This document shows, piece after piece, positions 24,030 through 36,045 of a DNA stretch of 64,000 bases (its first letter is position 1; each line of letters begins with the position of its first letter). The translations under genes were made by a program, and so were the position numbers. Source of the stretch: Chrysaora quinquecirrha. Lineage: Eukaryota; Cnidaria; Scyphozoa; Semaeostomeae; Pelagiidae. The notes beneath the pieces are model-generated. The model was given only the letters and a program-made list of their open reading frames with translations. It had not been told where the DNA came from and did no database searches. The DNA lies in assembly GCA_014526335.1 (NCBI GenBank), contig JACTAT010000153.1:124001-188000 (forward strand). The letters run 5' to 3'.

Positions 24030-24905
24030 TCTCACTTGTCCAAAATGCCCGTATTACAATGCCTGCCGAACTCTCCCTTTTCGCAAAGTTTGATACCTGC
24101 ACTATACTTTATAACAAAACAACCGTAAAGCTTATGTAGAGGTATAGTAAAAAATCACCTCAAACTAAAAACAGTACAAATGGGCATTTCTCAGTCGTTG
24201 CCTGTATCCTATCTTTCTCAACGTGTCAAAATATCCCTTTTGCCAGTTTGATACATGTATCACAATTCGTATAAGAACTACCGTTAAAGCTTTCGTAGAG
24301 GTTTGGTACCAATTACCTCAGTCTAAAAATAGCACAAGGGGTATGTCTCAGTTAGAGTCCACATCCTAGCCTTTATAGCGTCTCAAACTATCCCTTTTTC
24401 GCCAAGTTTCATCGTATGTGCAATTCATATTAGAACTACTGTTGTAGCTTACGTAGAGGTCTGGTACAAATTACTCCAGTCTAAAAATAGCACAAAGGGA
24501 TATTTTTCTTTTGGGTCTGCATCCTATATCTTTCAGCGCATCAAACTGTGTTGGAATGGCGAGTTTCGTGCTGATATCGTAATTTGAACAGAATTTACAG
24601 TAATAGCCATCAAAAAGGGCGGAACCGAGTACCCAATGCTACAAATAGCATTTTGGGGCATTTTGAGTTGGGGTCTCGACCCTATTTTGTTCAGCGCATC
24701 AAACTATGTTGGAATACCGAGTTTCATGCTGATATCTTAATTTGAACGGTACTTACAGTAAGAGCCTTCAAAAGGGGTTGGAGCCGAGTACCTTATGCTA
24801 AAAAAGCATTTTGGGGCATTTTCGAGTTGGGGTCTCGACCCTATCTTTTTCAGCGCATCAAATTATGTTGGAATACCGAGTTTCATGCTGATATCGTAAT
24901 TTGGC
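24030..24905 (+). repeat. 158-bp satellite, right arm, about 5.5 units
   Basis: CAGCGCATCAAACTRTGTTGG marks units near 24535, 24693 and 24851, a 158-base step. Older units with TCTCAAACTATCCC and GTGTCAAAATATCCC precede them near 24375 and 24218. Units get more alike toward the right end. Confidence 0.85.
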
Positions 24906-24949
24906 AACTAGTTCTACTGTTTTCACTTCAAATTAATGCAGCAAGAGTG

Positions 24950-25870
24950 GTTGCCACAATGACGCACCGCAGATAAAAAATTCTCCATTTTGATATCCAC
25001 CCAGGCCATAATCATTCACGTTCACAGCTTTCTCAGATTTCTCGTTCTTTCCTTGTTTCTAGCCTCGTTTTCAATTAGCGCATCAAACATCGGTTTGGGA
25101 AACAATAGCTGTTTCCCCTCCAGCGCCCTCTGGCGCTCCCTGTATTTAATCTCCGGTTGTGTTACGATATTGGATCTCATTGGGCCAAAATGTGGTCAGC
25201 AATTTATCAGCAGATTTTTGTGCAAGTTTGAAGGAGGCCCGTAAAATCTAGTCTCAGGACGATTAGTGAACTTTTTGTTAATTGAGCAAAATCGGAGATT
25301 CGTTTCCTTGCAGCTGCAGGTAGGAGGTAACATGATCCAGATAGTTGTATTCCTTATTGGTATTGATTATTCTAAAAAAGGAGCAATGCTTTTTGTGTTG
25401 TATGCTGTGATTTGTGGTGCTGAACAGATAAACTATCCTGTTTGATTTGATTTTGGGTCTATTTTCAAGATTTTTTTTAATACTGTATGGGGAGATAGGG
25501 TAGTTCGTGCAGCAAGTGAGACATAACTTTATCTTCATATGAGATTTAAAAAAATTAAATTGGTGCTATCAAAGGAAATTATATATCACTCGCCAACTCA
25601 TTAACTCAACAGCTCCCCAACGCACAAACTCGCTAACCAACGTTTGAACAATGGAAAATTTGCAACAGTACTAAGCACCCGAAGAATGCCATAAGAGCCA
25701 TTGTCTGGGCCACTGATGCGCAAATTGCGGATGGTTTTTCACAATGGTGGCCTGCAAACGCCTTTGTCAATCTTGGGTCAAGTGACACTTGTTCTTCTGA
25801 ATCATAATATAAACGTTAGAAACGATGGCAAATTGCCAAATTTCGTTTAGTTAATAAAATTTCAATTAAG
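24950..25870. other. no gene recognised
   Basis: Short open frames only. A hydrophobic frame at 24990-25244 has no recognisable family and AT-driven composition, so I do not call it a gene. Confidence 0.45.
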
Positions 25871-25874
25871 TTAA

Positions 25875-26060
25875 TATCATCATCATCATCACCATTATCA
25901 TTATCAACATTATCATCATTATCATCATTATCATTATCATGATAATCATGATAATCATCATCATCATTGTTGTCATCATCATCATCATCATAATCATTGT
26001 TGTCATCATCAACATGATCATCATCATCATCATTATTATCATCATCATCACTGATATTGC
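25875..26060. repeat. ATC/ATT trinucleotide microsatellite
   Basis: Nearly pure runs of ATC with interspersed ATT and ATG, and a weaker extension at 26195-26250. The long Asp/Asn-rich and Met-rich frames on the minus strand are produced by the repeat. Confidence 0.95.
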
Positions 26061-26859
26061 TGTGGTGGCGAGGTCCAGGGAATGAGATAAGCAGTACAAC
26101 CACCACCACCACCAGCATTATGATGAAAATCCTCATTAACTCTCTTGTGATGAGGTCCAAGGAATACAGATAGATAACCAGCAACACAACCAGCGTCATG
26201 ATCACCATGGACATCATGGTCATCATCATCATAACCACCATAATCGTCATTTTCATAGTCGTTGTTGTGCACTCGACAAACGTCTTTCATGAGGTAGGTA
26301 AAGAGGGGGTCAGGATCACGAATCACAGTGATAAAAAGAATTTGCAATTCACGTTTCCCATAAAAAAGGTGTTTCACGTTTCCCGATTAGAAAATAGGGA
26401 AAGTCAAGTTTCGCGAAGACTTTTTGCCACCCTCTTTCACGCTCATAACATATTATCAATCATGTTTCATGAAAAACCCTTTACGACCCTCAACCATAAA
26501 TTGACCGAAATAGCTGAAAGTAGCTCCTCAAACATGCCCATAGGGCCCCTATGTTTTGGATATGAAGGGAATCCACACTTGTGTATATTGCGTATTGTGC
26601 ATATTGGGTATTTTCAAAATAGCCATTTTAATTACTTGGAATTCTCAATATAATTTGTCACGGTCGTGACCTTTTACTGTGTACGAGAGTGTCTGTGCAT
26701 TATTCATTGGCGAAAGAAAAATATTTTATCTGAATATATTGATTAAAGGTACCCATTAGCCATGTTTGAAGAATGAGATCAGCTAAGATCAGCCTGAGAT
26801 AAGCCTAAACATTGCAGCTTGCAGTGTGGATAAATCTCCACAATTGTTCCCTGTGATTC

Positions 26860-27180
26860 TAGCTGTTTCAGGCTTTGTTCCTGCTTTCCCCCGCAATCGT
26901 CATTGATCCCCATTTAGTTTCAATTTGCTCTCGCTTGTTTGCGGTAATTTCCTTTTTTCTGAGTTGTTCCTCCATCTTCTTCAGTGATTCCCTGTTTGTT
27001 CCACCTTGTCACCTCTCGTTCTCATTTATTCCCACCGATTTCTACTTTGTCCCTTTTGTTCCCTCCGATTCCAAGTTATTCCCACTTTGTTTCAGCATAC
27101 CTACAATGGTTCCATTCAGTTCCGTTTATTCCCACTCATTCCACGAGTTCCCAGCTTTTCTGTTTGTTCCAGATTTTAAC
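26860..27180 (+). repeat. pyrimidine-rich degenerate short repeats
   Basis: Phrases such as TTTATTCCCAC, TTGTTCCC and AGTTCCC recur every 10-20 bases. The hydrophobic 109-residue frame here is a by-product of the repeat. Confidence 0.6.
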
Positions 27181-27377
27181 GCATGCTGGCTAATGGTTTC
27201 CTAATGAGTTTGTTGTTCAAACTGATGCCAAATTTCGAAGACTCGGATCAACCTCTTCGATTGTTTTGATTGTATGCATTTGAATTGCAATTAAAATAAT
27301 TAATCAACTCAATGATTGTTTAAATTGTGTGCACAGAGAATAGAAATTCCGATCTTATTGTTACAACATTCCTGATT

Positions 27378-27402
27378 CCTATCTATCTATCTATCTATCT
27401 AG
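27378..27402 (+). repeat. CTAT microsatellite
   Basis: A tract of about six CTAT units. Confidence 0.95.
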
Positions 27403-27597
27403 GTAGGTATATTTCTTCCGGTTTGCCGAAAACCCCTATTAAAATCATGTTTTCATTCTTCAAACATAAAAATACATTGGGAATATGCCACATTTATTGG
27501 TGTAAATTCCCTTTAAGATCTTCGTTAGTTCTCATTTATGAGTCCTTGTTTCTTAAAAAGGGAAGAAAAAATTCGAAATTGTTGAATTTAGTCTGTT

Positions 27598-28140
27598 GGG
27601 ATGAAAATAATCGGTGAAAGATGCAGCTGGTCATCGGCAGTCTTATAATGGGCAAAAAGATGTGTATATGAATATGAAAACAGATGATATCCCAATGAAG
27701 TCTTCAAAGAAGAGTTGGGAAGATTACGCTCTGGGGTACAAGACAAGAAGCCAGAAGTCCAAGCTTTTTCACATCTATCAATGCACCTGCTCAACATTGG
27801 TCCCATTAACATTGGATCCGAAATGATAAGTGCATCCACAAATGAGAAGACAAGGTCTTTAAAAGTTTTTAGAAAAAAATATAGAAATCGTAAATTAATA
27901 CGTATTAGTTTACAGAAAATTATTAAAGGGTGTGAACAAAAAAAGGCACATATGAGTTATTTTTTTGTATCCGCTTAACCAAAGATTGGAATGTCGAATG
28001 AAGAAACGTCGTCCGACTTGTAAATGATAAAGGGGTCCTAACTTTCTTTTCGTTTCCTGAACGAAAATTTCATCTGAAAACTTTCTTTCTGCCAGATAAG
28101 TGAGGTAACTAATTCAGATACACAGACTTAATATTTGCGT
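27598..28140 (+). repeat. dispersed repeat family A, copy 2
   Basis: Same family as 10081-10570. The match ends exactly at ATTTGCGT, where the hAT left end begins at 28141. Confidence 0.75.
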
Positions 28141-31100
28141 CAGTGGCGTAGGAGCCGGGGGGGCCAAGGGGGGCACGTGCCCCCCACTTTTCTGCCAAAT
28201 CTTATGCCTGCCCCATTTATATCTGAAAAGTGCCCCTTCTTTATGTTAAACTAAAGTATTCTTTGAATTTTGTACTTGACAAAATGCAATGAAAGACCTA
28301 CTCTCTATTTTAGATGCCCGCCCTTCTTTCGAAAAATATTTCATTGATCGTTTAAAATTAAATGGCTTCGGCTCATTGACACTTTGAAATTTTTCAAAGA
28401 GAAAATGAGTTGGAAATATTTTGTTAATTATGTGTTCTAATGCTCACGGAAATTTATGAATGGAATTGATTGGGTGTTATCTCTGTACCTAGCAGCAAGT
28501 AGGTAGACCAATATAAGTTGATTTAGAAGGAGAGTAGGTCTTAGTAGCCGTTATGATGTACTGTAGTTCAGGCCAGAAAAAAGATGCGTTGAGATTATAG
28601 GTTGTTTAAGTAAGAAAATAAGTATTTCTATTTTAGAAATTCTTCCGTCGTGTATCTTAATGTGCAGTTTGTTTGCTGAAATAAAGCGTTTGTGTGGATT
28701 TTTCGAGAGCAGAATATTTTTGGAACAAACCAAAAAAGAGGTAAGTCCAATTTGAGGAAATTCGAAAAACTTAGCAAGCTTTAGGGATGATGAGAAGTAA
28801 ATACACTCATTTTTTACAAGGAAACTATTGAATACTACACTTGTGGCCCCTGCCCTTTTTGGACATAGATATGCTGTACAACACTGTAGGCATTACAGAA
28901 GTATTTCTCTCCCAAATTCTTTTGTTTTGTCATGGAGTTGTGGATCTTGGTTGAAGGATATCGAACAATGGACTTGGGACAGGTCTAATGTAGTACTCAG
29001 GACATAAGTTTGTACTTAATAAATAGAATATAATTATGAGTTAAAACATTATAGTCATTAGTTTAAAACAAATGATTACACCAAAGTTTCGCATAAAAAT
29101 AAAATTAATCATTTGTTAAATACATGTAGGTATGCGCAAATTAATCACTGACTTGACTGGAAACAATGTATATGTATTTATTTAAGGTAAAGGAGTAAAT
29201 ATGCCGAGAGCGGATCGAAGGAAAAAATCGAAACAAAAGGCTCTGGAGAAGGCGGCCAGCAATACAATGAAACTAACTACATTGTTAAGCAAAACTAATA
29301 AAAATGAGATAGAAGTCACTGAAACTACAAAAGAGGCACCGGTTCTATTAGACGATGATGACAGCAACGCCCCCATTGCTAAAATTGCCCAATCTGGAAG
29401 TTTATGTGAAAGCGAAAGTATCCCACCATTTCTAGAAGAAGCTACAGCATTTCCCAAAAAAGAAGTTAGTACCAAAAAGCTGGACGATTCTACAAAAATT
29501 GACCTTCGAGAAGAAACCCAAGGGGAAAAGAAAACACCTGCATCGTTTGTCATTTTGTCAACTGTAACGAAGGACGAAGAGATAACGGTAAAACCGAAAC
29601 ATTCGGAATTCAGGTTTTCAAAACCAGTATCTCTGATGCACAAAATTAAATCTATCCCTGGTGATGTTGCAAAAGGAAACCAAGCCAATGAAAGACAGAC
29701 CACCGACACGCCCTCAGAAAAATGTAATGGAGTTTGCTGCATGGAAGATGTGTATTGTCCTACCCAAGCCGAAATACAGGACACCTCCGTAAAGCAGGTG
29801 ACAGGCAAAGGAAATAATGCAAGAACACAACTTTGTCCGTTATCAATTTTTGAAAAGTATAGATGGCTGACATATTGTAAAACAAAAGGCTCAGTTTCGT
29901 GTTTTTTTGCAAAAAAGCAACGTCTGAAAAATTGTTAACCTTTAGCCACTGTGCAGAGGAAGCTTTCATATCTGGGGAGTTCTGTAATTGGAAAACGTGT
30001 TACGAGAAGCTTGCCAAACATGCAGAGAGCGTCAGCCATGGGGAAGCTATGGAGACAGTGATGGCATGGAGGAATCGGAAAATGAATATAGCAGATGCCT
30101 TGAATGAGGATTCTAAGAGTAAGCAAGCAGTAAATAAAATGTGTCTATTGAAGCAGCTCTCTTCTCAAAGATTTTTGGCACGACAAGGCATGGCGATCCG
30201 GGGTCAAGACGACTTTGACGGAAATCTGATGCAGCTTCTCAAAACAAGGGCTGAAGATGTACCCCAATTGAATGAGTGGATTAAAGCTGGTAAATACCTT
30301 AGCCCAACAATAGTAAACGAGCAAATAGAAATATTGGGAAATTTGGTACTAAAGTCAGTCTTGGAAGATATCGAAAATAATTCTCGCTTCTATGGATTAA
30401 TAGCTGACGAGTCTCGAGACATCAGCAATAAAGAACAGTTGGCTTGTGTTATTCGTTGGGTTTCAAATTCAGACTTCTCTGTTCATGAAGATTTCATAGG
30501 AATGTATGAGATTTCCAAACCAGATGCAGAAACAATAACCAATTCCATAAAAGATGTTCTTTTAAGGTGCAATTTACCTTTGACAAATTGTCGCTGGCAG
30601 GCTTATGATGGCGCTTCAACGATGAGTGGCCATTTGACTGGCGTTGGTGCAAGGATCCAGCAAGAGGTTCCAATTGCCTACAGAATCCATTGTGCTAATC
30701 ATAGATTAGATTTGGCACTTAAAGGTGCAACAAGGGATTCAAGGATATTGCAGGACATGTTAGACTTTGTCCAAGACCTTTCCGTTTTTATTCGTAATTC
30801 CCCAAGCAGAATGGCTAAGTTTGAAACGATTGCTGCAGAGCTGAATCCAAATGAAATTGTTAAAGGCCTTCATTCATTGTGCCCAACTCGGTGGACGGTA
30901 AGAACTAAATCTATTTGGGCAGTCATTGAGAATTACACCCCGTTAAGAGCTACACTGTTTAGCATTGCCGAAGAAACCTCAACAAAAGATGTTTGCGACA
31001 AAGCCCTCGGATTGGCCGACAAGTTAGGGAAATTCAAAATATTTTTTACGTTGCACATGGCATTTAACTTATTCAGTGTTGCTGAGCAGGTTGCGACAAC

Positions 31101-31892
31101 TCTGCAGAGTAAACAGAACACTGCACAAATCACAATAAAATGTATCAATTCGCTTAAAGTAATTTTACAGCGACAGAGAGCGGACTTTCCCACATTTTAT
31201 GAAAGTGTGTGCTCGAAAGCAATGCTTCATCCTTTCATAGAAGAGCCGACCCTTCCACGTCAGAGAAGACTCCCTGTAAGGCTGAGAGATGGAGGTGCCG
31301 AGAATTACCAGTTTTCTGATCCAGAGTCATTCTACAGATCACAATTCTATGAAACTGTCGATTCATGCCTAGTCGAAATGGCTACAAGATTCGACGAAGT
31401 ATCTTATGCACCTCTGGAAAATATTGAGAAAGTTCTCTTGGATGCTGCAAATGGCCGTGATTTTGAGTTTATTGATGAAGTGAAGAACGGATACAAAACT
31501 GACGTCGATATTTCCCAGGTTGTACCACAGCTGAAACTGCTGCCAGCAATAATAAAATGCTCTGCTCCACAAATAAAGGCCGTTACAGCAATTGATACAA
31601 TTGTAGACATTGTCTCCAAGAGTAAGAAAGAGCACCCATGTCTTTCTGAAGTCACTAAGCTTCTCACTGTGTATCTGTTGGCTCCTTTGTCTTCCGCTTC
31701 AGCTGAAAATCTTTCTCAACCCAAAGAAGAATAAAAAGTTACACCCGAAGCACTATGTCAGAAAGGAGATACAACAATTTATTGATGATTTGTTCTCATC
31801 AACCTAGAACTGATAAAATAGACCTGAAAAGAGTTGCAAAAGAATTTGTAGAGCGCAATAGTAATCGCAAACTGCATTTCGGTAAATTCTGA
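28141..31892 (+). mobile_element. hAT element with DUF4371-type (ZMYM1-like) transposase; right end not found
   Basis: The left end is CAGTGGCGTAGGAGCC followed by GC-rich GGGGGGGCC...GTGCCCCCCA, the usual opening of hAT elements of this group. It is inserted in repeat family A; the paralogue at 10570 shows the uninterrupted sequence. The long 5' leader (28250-29200) has no gene. No inverted copy of the left end is visible after the transposase stop, so the right end is lost or heavily changed. Confidence 0.8.
29201..31892 (+). pseudogene. hAT transposase, DUF4371 family, two frameshifts
   Basis: The frame opens at ATG 29201 with a basic N-terminus and a long charged region. A TTF-type zinc finger begins at about residue 205 (YRWLTYCKTKGSVSCFF) and continues in the next frame (CKKA...FSHCAEEAF...NWKTCYEKLAKHAES); one extra T in a seven-T run near 29900 accounts for the shift. 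The 611-residue frame at 29899-31734 covers the RNase-H-like core, with IADESRDISNKEQL (first Asp), a second Asp in CRWQAYDGASTMSG, and HCANHRLDLAL and CPTRWTVR motifs. The hAT dimerisation segment LLAPLSSASAE is followed, one base out of frame, by SFSTQRRIKSYTRSTMSERR and a stop at 31890-31892. Apart from these two shifts it is almost complete, so the insertion is fairly young. Confidence 0.9.
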
Positions 31893-32340
31893 AAGTGATA
31901 GATTTTGCAATTTTCTTGTGATTTGTGCATTTGGCGTTGTCGTAAGAACACATGACACTAGATTTTCTAATGAAAGTAATAATAGATAGGACTTTAAAGA
32001 GTGATTTAGCAACAGGACGCCACAGGCAAAGAAGACATCGCGTGCGCTCAAAGGAGCTGGACACTAGTTATTTTCCCGCGTCTTGATAGTCGGCGTTCTG
32101 GCGAGAACGTCATCTGGGCTATTTTCGCGTTTCTGCCAAAACGTTCAAATATTTTAATGGTATTATAGAAATCCGTGAAAGGCAACATGAAGATCGGACG
32201 TCAATTTCTCTGCTCTATGATATTCTTCCTGTCTTTGACTTTGGTATTGCAAAGTATTCAGTGGTGTAAAGTGAACACCATTGCGAAACTTAAAGCCTGT
32301 TCTGCGTGTGTTAGTTTAAAGCTGGATGCCAAATCTTACC
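31893..32340. other. no gene recognised
   Basis: Between the hAT transposase and the retroelement; no inverted end of the hAT element and no coding frame with a known domain. Confidence 0.4.
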
Positions 32341-32504
32341 CTAGAAGAAACAATTTACGATGGAAGGCTCCAATGACAACGAATGGCCTAAAGAAGGGCC
32401 TTCCCACCAGCAACAAGAGGAGAAGTATGCTGTGCCTCACAATCTTAACAATGTGTGGCTAGTATTCTATCCTACTTGCTATAGACATACAAAAGAACCA
32501 AGGA

Positions 32505-33198
32505 CCCACAAGGAGTGTAAAAGATCCTTGCTCGATTTGTTCTAAAGGTATCATGTGACTCCTGCGCTTAATGGTATCATACGAAATGTATCGGCATGTC
32601 AATTGTTAAGTATGCTGCATTAGGAAAGCCCAGTGCTCGATGGGTTCGCATACATTGCTTATTTCGAAATACATTCACAGACCAAAACAATGGAGACACG
32701 ATTGGTAATACACCATGTGAGGAAGGTTGGCAAGAATAAATTTTTCCAAAATTGAAACGCGGGCCTCAAAATAGCCCATCTGAATGTAAACATACTATAC
32801 AATAAGTTGCATTCAGTGAAAGAATTACTCCAACAAATCTCTCTTGATGTATTTTGATTAACAGAAACGTGGGTAAAACCAGATATTGATGATAACGACC
32901 TTGATATATAAATCGAGGGTCATTCAATCTTTCGTGAGGACAAAAGACAAAGGGTAAATGGGATGGTGGTGGAGTAATTGTTTACGTGAAAAATTACTTA
33001 AATGCTGTACCTCTGCAAAACATACTGAGTGCTGATATTGAGGGAAAAATGATAAAAATTGAAAGGCTGCGACGGAAGCCAATGATAATCAGAACCTCCT
33101 ACAGACCCCCTTACGTTGATCCTTATTATTTTATTGAAGCTTTGAGCAACTCATTTACAAACATTGATACAACCAAAAATAAACAGGGTTTTTTCTTG
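32505..33198 (+). pseudogene. CR1-like PHD finger and endonuclease, N-terminal part
   Basis: KDPCSICSK, then in another frame SCDSCA(stop)WYHTKCIGMS, give the Cys pairs and the WYH-C of a PHD-type finger. At about 32763 the frame reads GLKIAHLNVNILYNKLHSV, the N-terminal motif of apurinic-like endonucleases. It is followed by LDVF(stop)LTETWVKPDIDDNDLDI and, after another stop, EGHSIFREDKRQRVNG, which contain the catalytic LTETW motif. Coding runs on to about 33198 and breaks in front of the expected GDLN motif. Confidence 0.8.
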
Positions 33199-34313
33199 AA
33201 AAAACTGGCTCAAAGCTTAACCTCAAATTTTATTGCACATATTGACTAAATCAACCATGGAGATTTCAAATCCGAGATGGGCCAAAAAAAATTTTCACCC
33301 CAAGTTGAATTTTTCGCTTACGTCATCAACATGTGAAAAATGTACTTTGAACCGGTATAAACCTTTGCAAGTACAAATTATGGCAAAACTAACTTGATAT
33401 ATGAGCTCTACACAGTCAGAGCGTTTGAACGATATATAAGTTTTTTGAGTTTACTAAATTTAAAATTTTTAAATATGACGTCATCTTTATTTGATGACGT
33501 TATCATTGTCTTAAAAACAGGCAGCACAACAAGGAAAGATAACTTAGAATTAACGTTTGAACGGATTTATATGTATTTATGGGTGCTTAATTAAAAAATT
33601 TATGTCCCGATGCTTGAAAATTCCAGGAAAAATGAATTACCGGCATGACCGGCATGAAATCATATTGTATCTTGGTACAACTAATGCCATTATGCCAGAG
33701 GAAGTATAATATCCGTTTCGTTAACTTTGCGATTAAGATTTGAGAGAAAACATACATAATTTGACATCCTCAGTCGAAATGTAAATGTTGCGAAGCCCGG
33801 AAATGCCAGGAAAAGTCAATAAGTGGCATGGGTAGATGCCAGCGTTGCCGTAATTCTCGAAAATGTGTCAAATCTGTTGCGTTTACTTCATGAAGAAGAA
33901 CTAAGTGGAAACGTACAAAATTTGACATAATCATTCGAAATGTAAATGTTCCTTAGCCTTAGCCAGGAAATGCCAGGAAAAGTCAATAAGTGGCATGGGT
34001 CGATGCCACTGTTGCCGTAATTCTCAAAAATGCGTCAAATCTGTTGCGTTCTCTTCAGGATGAAGAACTAAGTGGAAACGTATATAATTTTATATCCTCA
34101 TTCGAAGTTTAAATGTTCCAAAGCCCGGAAATGCCTGGAAAAGTCCATAACCGGCATAGGTTGATGCCAGTGTTCCCGTAGTTCTTGAAAATGCGTCAAA
34201 TCTGTTGCGATTACTTCAGGATGAAGAACTAAGTGGAACGTGCATAATTTGATATCCTCATTCGAAATGTAAATGTTCCAAAGCTGGGAAATGCCAGGAA
34301 AAGTCAATAACCG
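33199..34313 (+). mobile_element. insertion of unknown class with 162-bp satellite
   Basis: The retroelement endonuclease stops near 33198 and resumes at NIDLFGKKG near 34314. The inserted block is AT-rich and noncoding for about 430 bases, then carries about four 160-162-base units marked by AAATGCCAGGAAAAGTCAATAA near 33805, 33968, 34130 and 34289. No inverted ends or target duplication are clear, and six to eight codons of the endonuclease are missing. Helitron-like capture is possible but unsupported. Confidence 0.65.
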
Positions 34314-34845
34314 GCAATATTGATCTTTTCGGTAAAAAGGGTTCAAGTTGCTGCGATCTTTTCTATTGTCTCATGACTTACAGCAAATAATCGCAAAGGA
34401 GATAAGAGTGACACAACATTCAGAAACGGTAATTGACTTGATTTGCGTTAACAACAAACACAGAATTGTTCAATGAGACGTGTGTGATACCTGCTTGAGT
34501 GACCACAGCATCGTCGTTTGTGTTGTGAAAGGTGGTGTTCCCAAGACACCTTTTCGCACATTTGAATACAGATCTTATAATAAGTATAACAAAGAACAGC
34601 TTTATAGCGATCTGAAAGAAATTTAATTGAACGAAATTGATTCAATTGGAGGTAATAATGAGGCTACCAAGCACTGGGAATCACTTTTCAATAAAGTTGC
34701 AGATAAACATGCGCCCATCAAGACACAAAGAGTAAAATGTTTTACAACCCCTTGGATTACAAATGAAGTCCTTCAACTGAGAGGTTAAAGAAATTACCAT
34801 TAAACAAAGGCACGAAAAACTATGTCCCAGTATCATTGGCAAATA
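34314..34845 (+). pseudogene. CR1-like endonuclease, C-terminal half
   Basis: Frames read NIDLFGKKG, then ETVIDLICVNNKHRIVQ and CLSDHSIVVCVVKGG. The SDHS box is the catalytic His motif of this endonuclease class. It continues into HAPIKTQRVKCFTTPWITNE, the usual linker before the reverse transcriptase. Confidence 0.85.
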
Positions 34846-34852
34846 TACAGAA

Positions 34853-35170
34853 TCGGGGGGGGGGGGCAGTCAAGACTTTTGCACACACAGGGACGTCAGT
34901 CCGATATTATTGGGTAAGTTCTTTTCCCTAATGCTGATATTTTTGGGTTAGCAATTTTAGAAAGGCCAAGATAATATTTTCGGGCTAAATATCACAGAAT
35001 ATCTGTGGAAGAAGGAAGAACAGAGTAATCTTTACGATATTTTTGGGTCTGTAGGAAATTTTTGAATGATATTTTGGGTCACTAGAAATTATTTTGATAT
35101 TTTTAATGGCTTTGCAAACTTTTTGACTGACGTCCCTGTATGTAAAAGTCTTGAGTGCCCCCCCCTGGGG
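34853..35170. mobile_element. 318-bp MITE with G-tract ends and TACAGAA duplication
   Basis: Inner inverted ends are GCAGTCAAGACTTTTGCA on the left and, inverted, GCACTCAAGACTTTTACAT on the right. Each is preceded by a long G run, and both continue to AGGGACGTCAGTC. TACAGAA flanks both sides (34846-34852 and 35171-35177). Taking out the element and one duplicate restores the coding phrase WQIYRKFRNHINH of the host retroelement. Confidence 0.9.
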
Positions 35171-35294
35171 TACAGAAAGTTCCGTAATCATATAAATCAC
35201 TTAGAAAAAGAAAGAAGTCTGAAATCAGAGCACTTTTGCACAATGATCGAATAGAATAAAAATGACAATTCGCGCATGTGGAAGTACCTAAAAG

Positions 35295-36045
35295 CAGGGG
35301 CGGTCTGGCACCACAATTGCAGGGAGGCTACCAAATCAAAAGGTCCCGATTCAGGGTGTGGCAGATAAAATTTCTGAACTACACCCACTAATAAAGAATT
35401 CATCTTAAATATGCTCACTCGATATTAGTAATTAATTGATCGACGTGCCGAGGGGAACTATGCTCGCATTTCAATTTGAGAAACATACTTTTGCAGTTTT
35501 TTCGCTTTTCGAGTTTCAACGCCTGCAAACTTCAAGTGGAAGATTGAATCTGCCGCCCACCATGGTTGGGCGACGAAGAAAATTTTGGTTGCTAGACCCT
35601 CTAAAACGGCTATTTAAGCAATTTGAGCACCTCATCTTTGGAATGAAAGAAATAGTAAACCCATGAAAAAGAGAAGGAAAAACCTTAGAATTTCAAAATA
35701 AAACTGTAGAAATATTACAGTATGTATAGTGTTTGGCATTGTTCCGGTGAAGATTCAACCATCTTGTTTGCTATGATAAGGAGAATGATTTTGCGTGTGG
35801 TCGCAGCCGTGCATTTACGCACGCACGAAACGATTTTAATATCCATCCGCTTTTTGAATTGGCTCATGAAAACTGTAGATATCGGTCATTGTGGGGCCCT
35901 ACTCATGACTGTAATAATTCGGTGCATGCAAATTATCTTCTCGAACTTTCACGGAAAGGGCCCGTAACTTTTCTGCAACGTTCATCTATTAGAGGGCCCG
36001 GCTGGCGCTCGCCACTTTGCCCCCCCCCGGGCCAGACCGCGCCTG
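35295..36045. mobile_element. 751-bp hAT-like MITE with perfect 8-bp duplication
   Basis: The left end is CAGGGGCGGTCTGG and the right end, inverted, is CAGGCGCGGTCTGG. CCTAAAAG flanks it perfectly at 35287-35294 and 36046-36053. Removing it restores the retroelement frame YLKDALPQS. A partial copy lies at 14330-14710. The terminal CAG and the 8-bp duplication point to a hAT transposase; there is no coding capacity. Confidence 0.93.

Noticed and set aside
25816..26256. Long Asp/Asn-rich and Met-rich frames on the minus strand
   Set aside because: They are translations of the ATC trinucleotide repeat.
26875..27204. Hydrophobic membrane-protein-like frame
   Set aside because: Follows from pyrimidine-rich short repeats; no conserved pattern.
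29182..29808. Minus-strand 208-residue frame
   Set aside because: Shadow of the hAT transposase N-terminal region; low-complexity reverse translation of charged codons.
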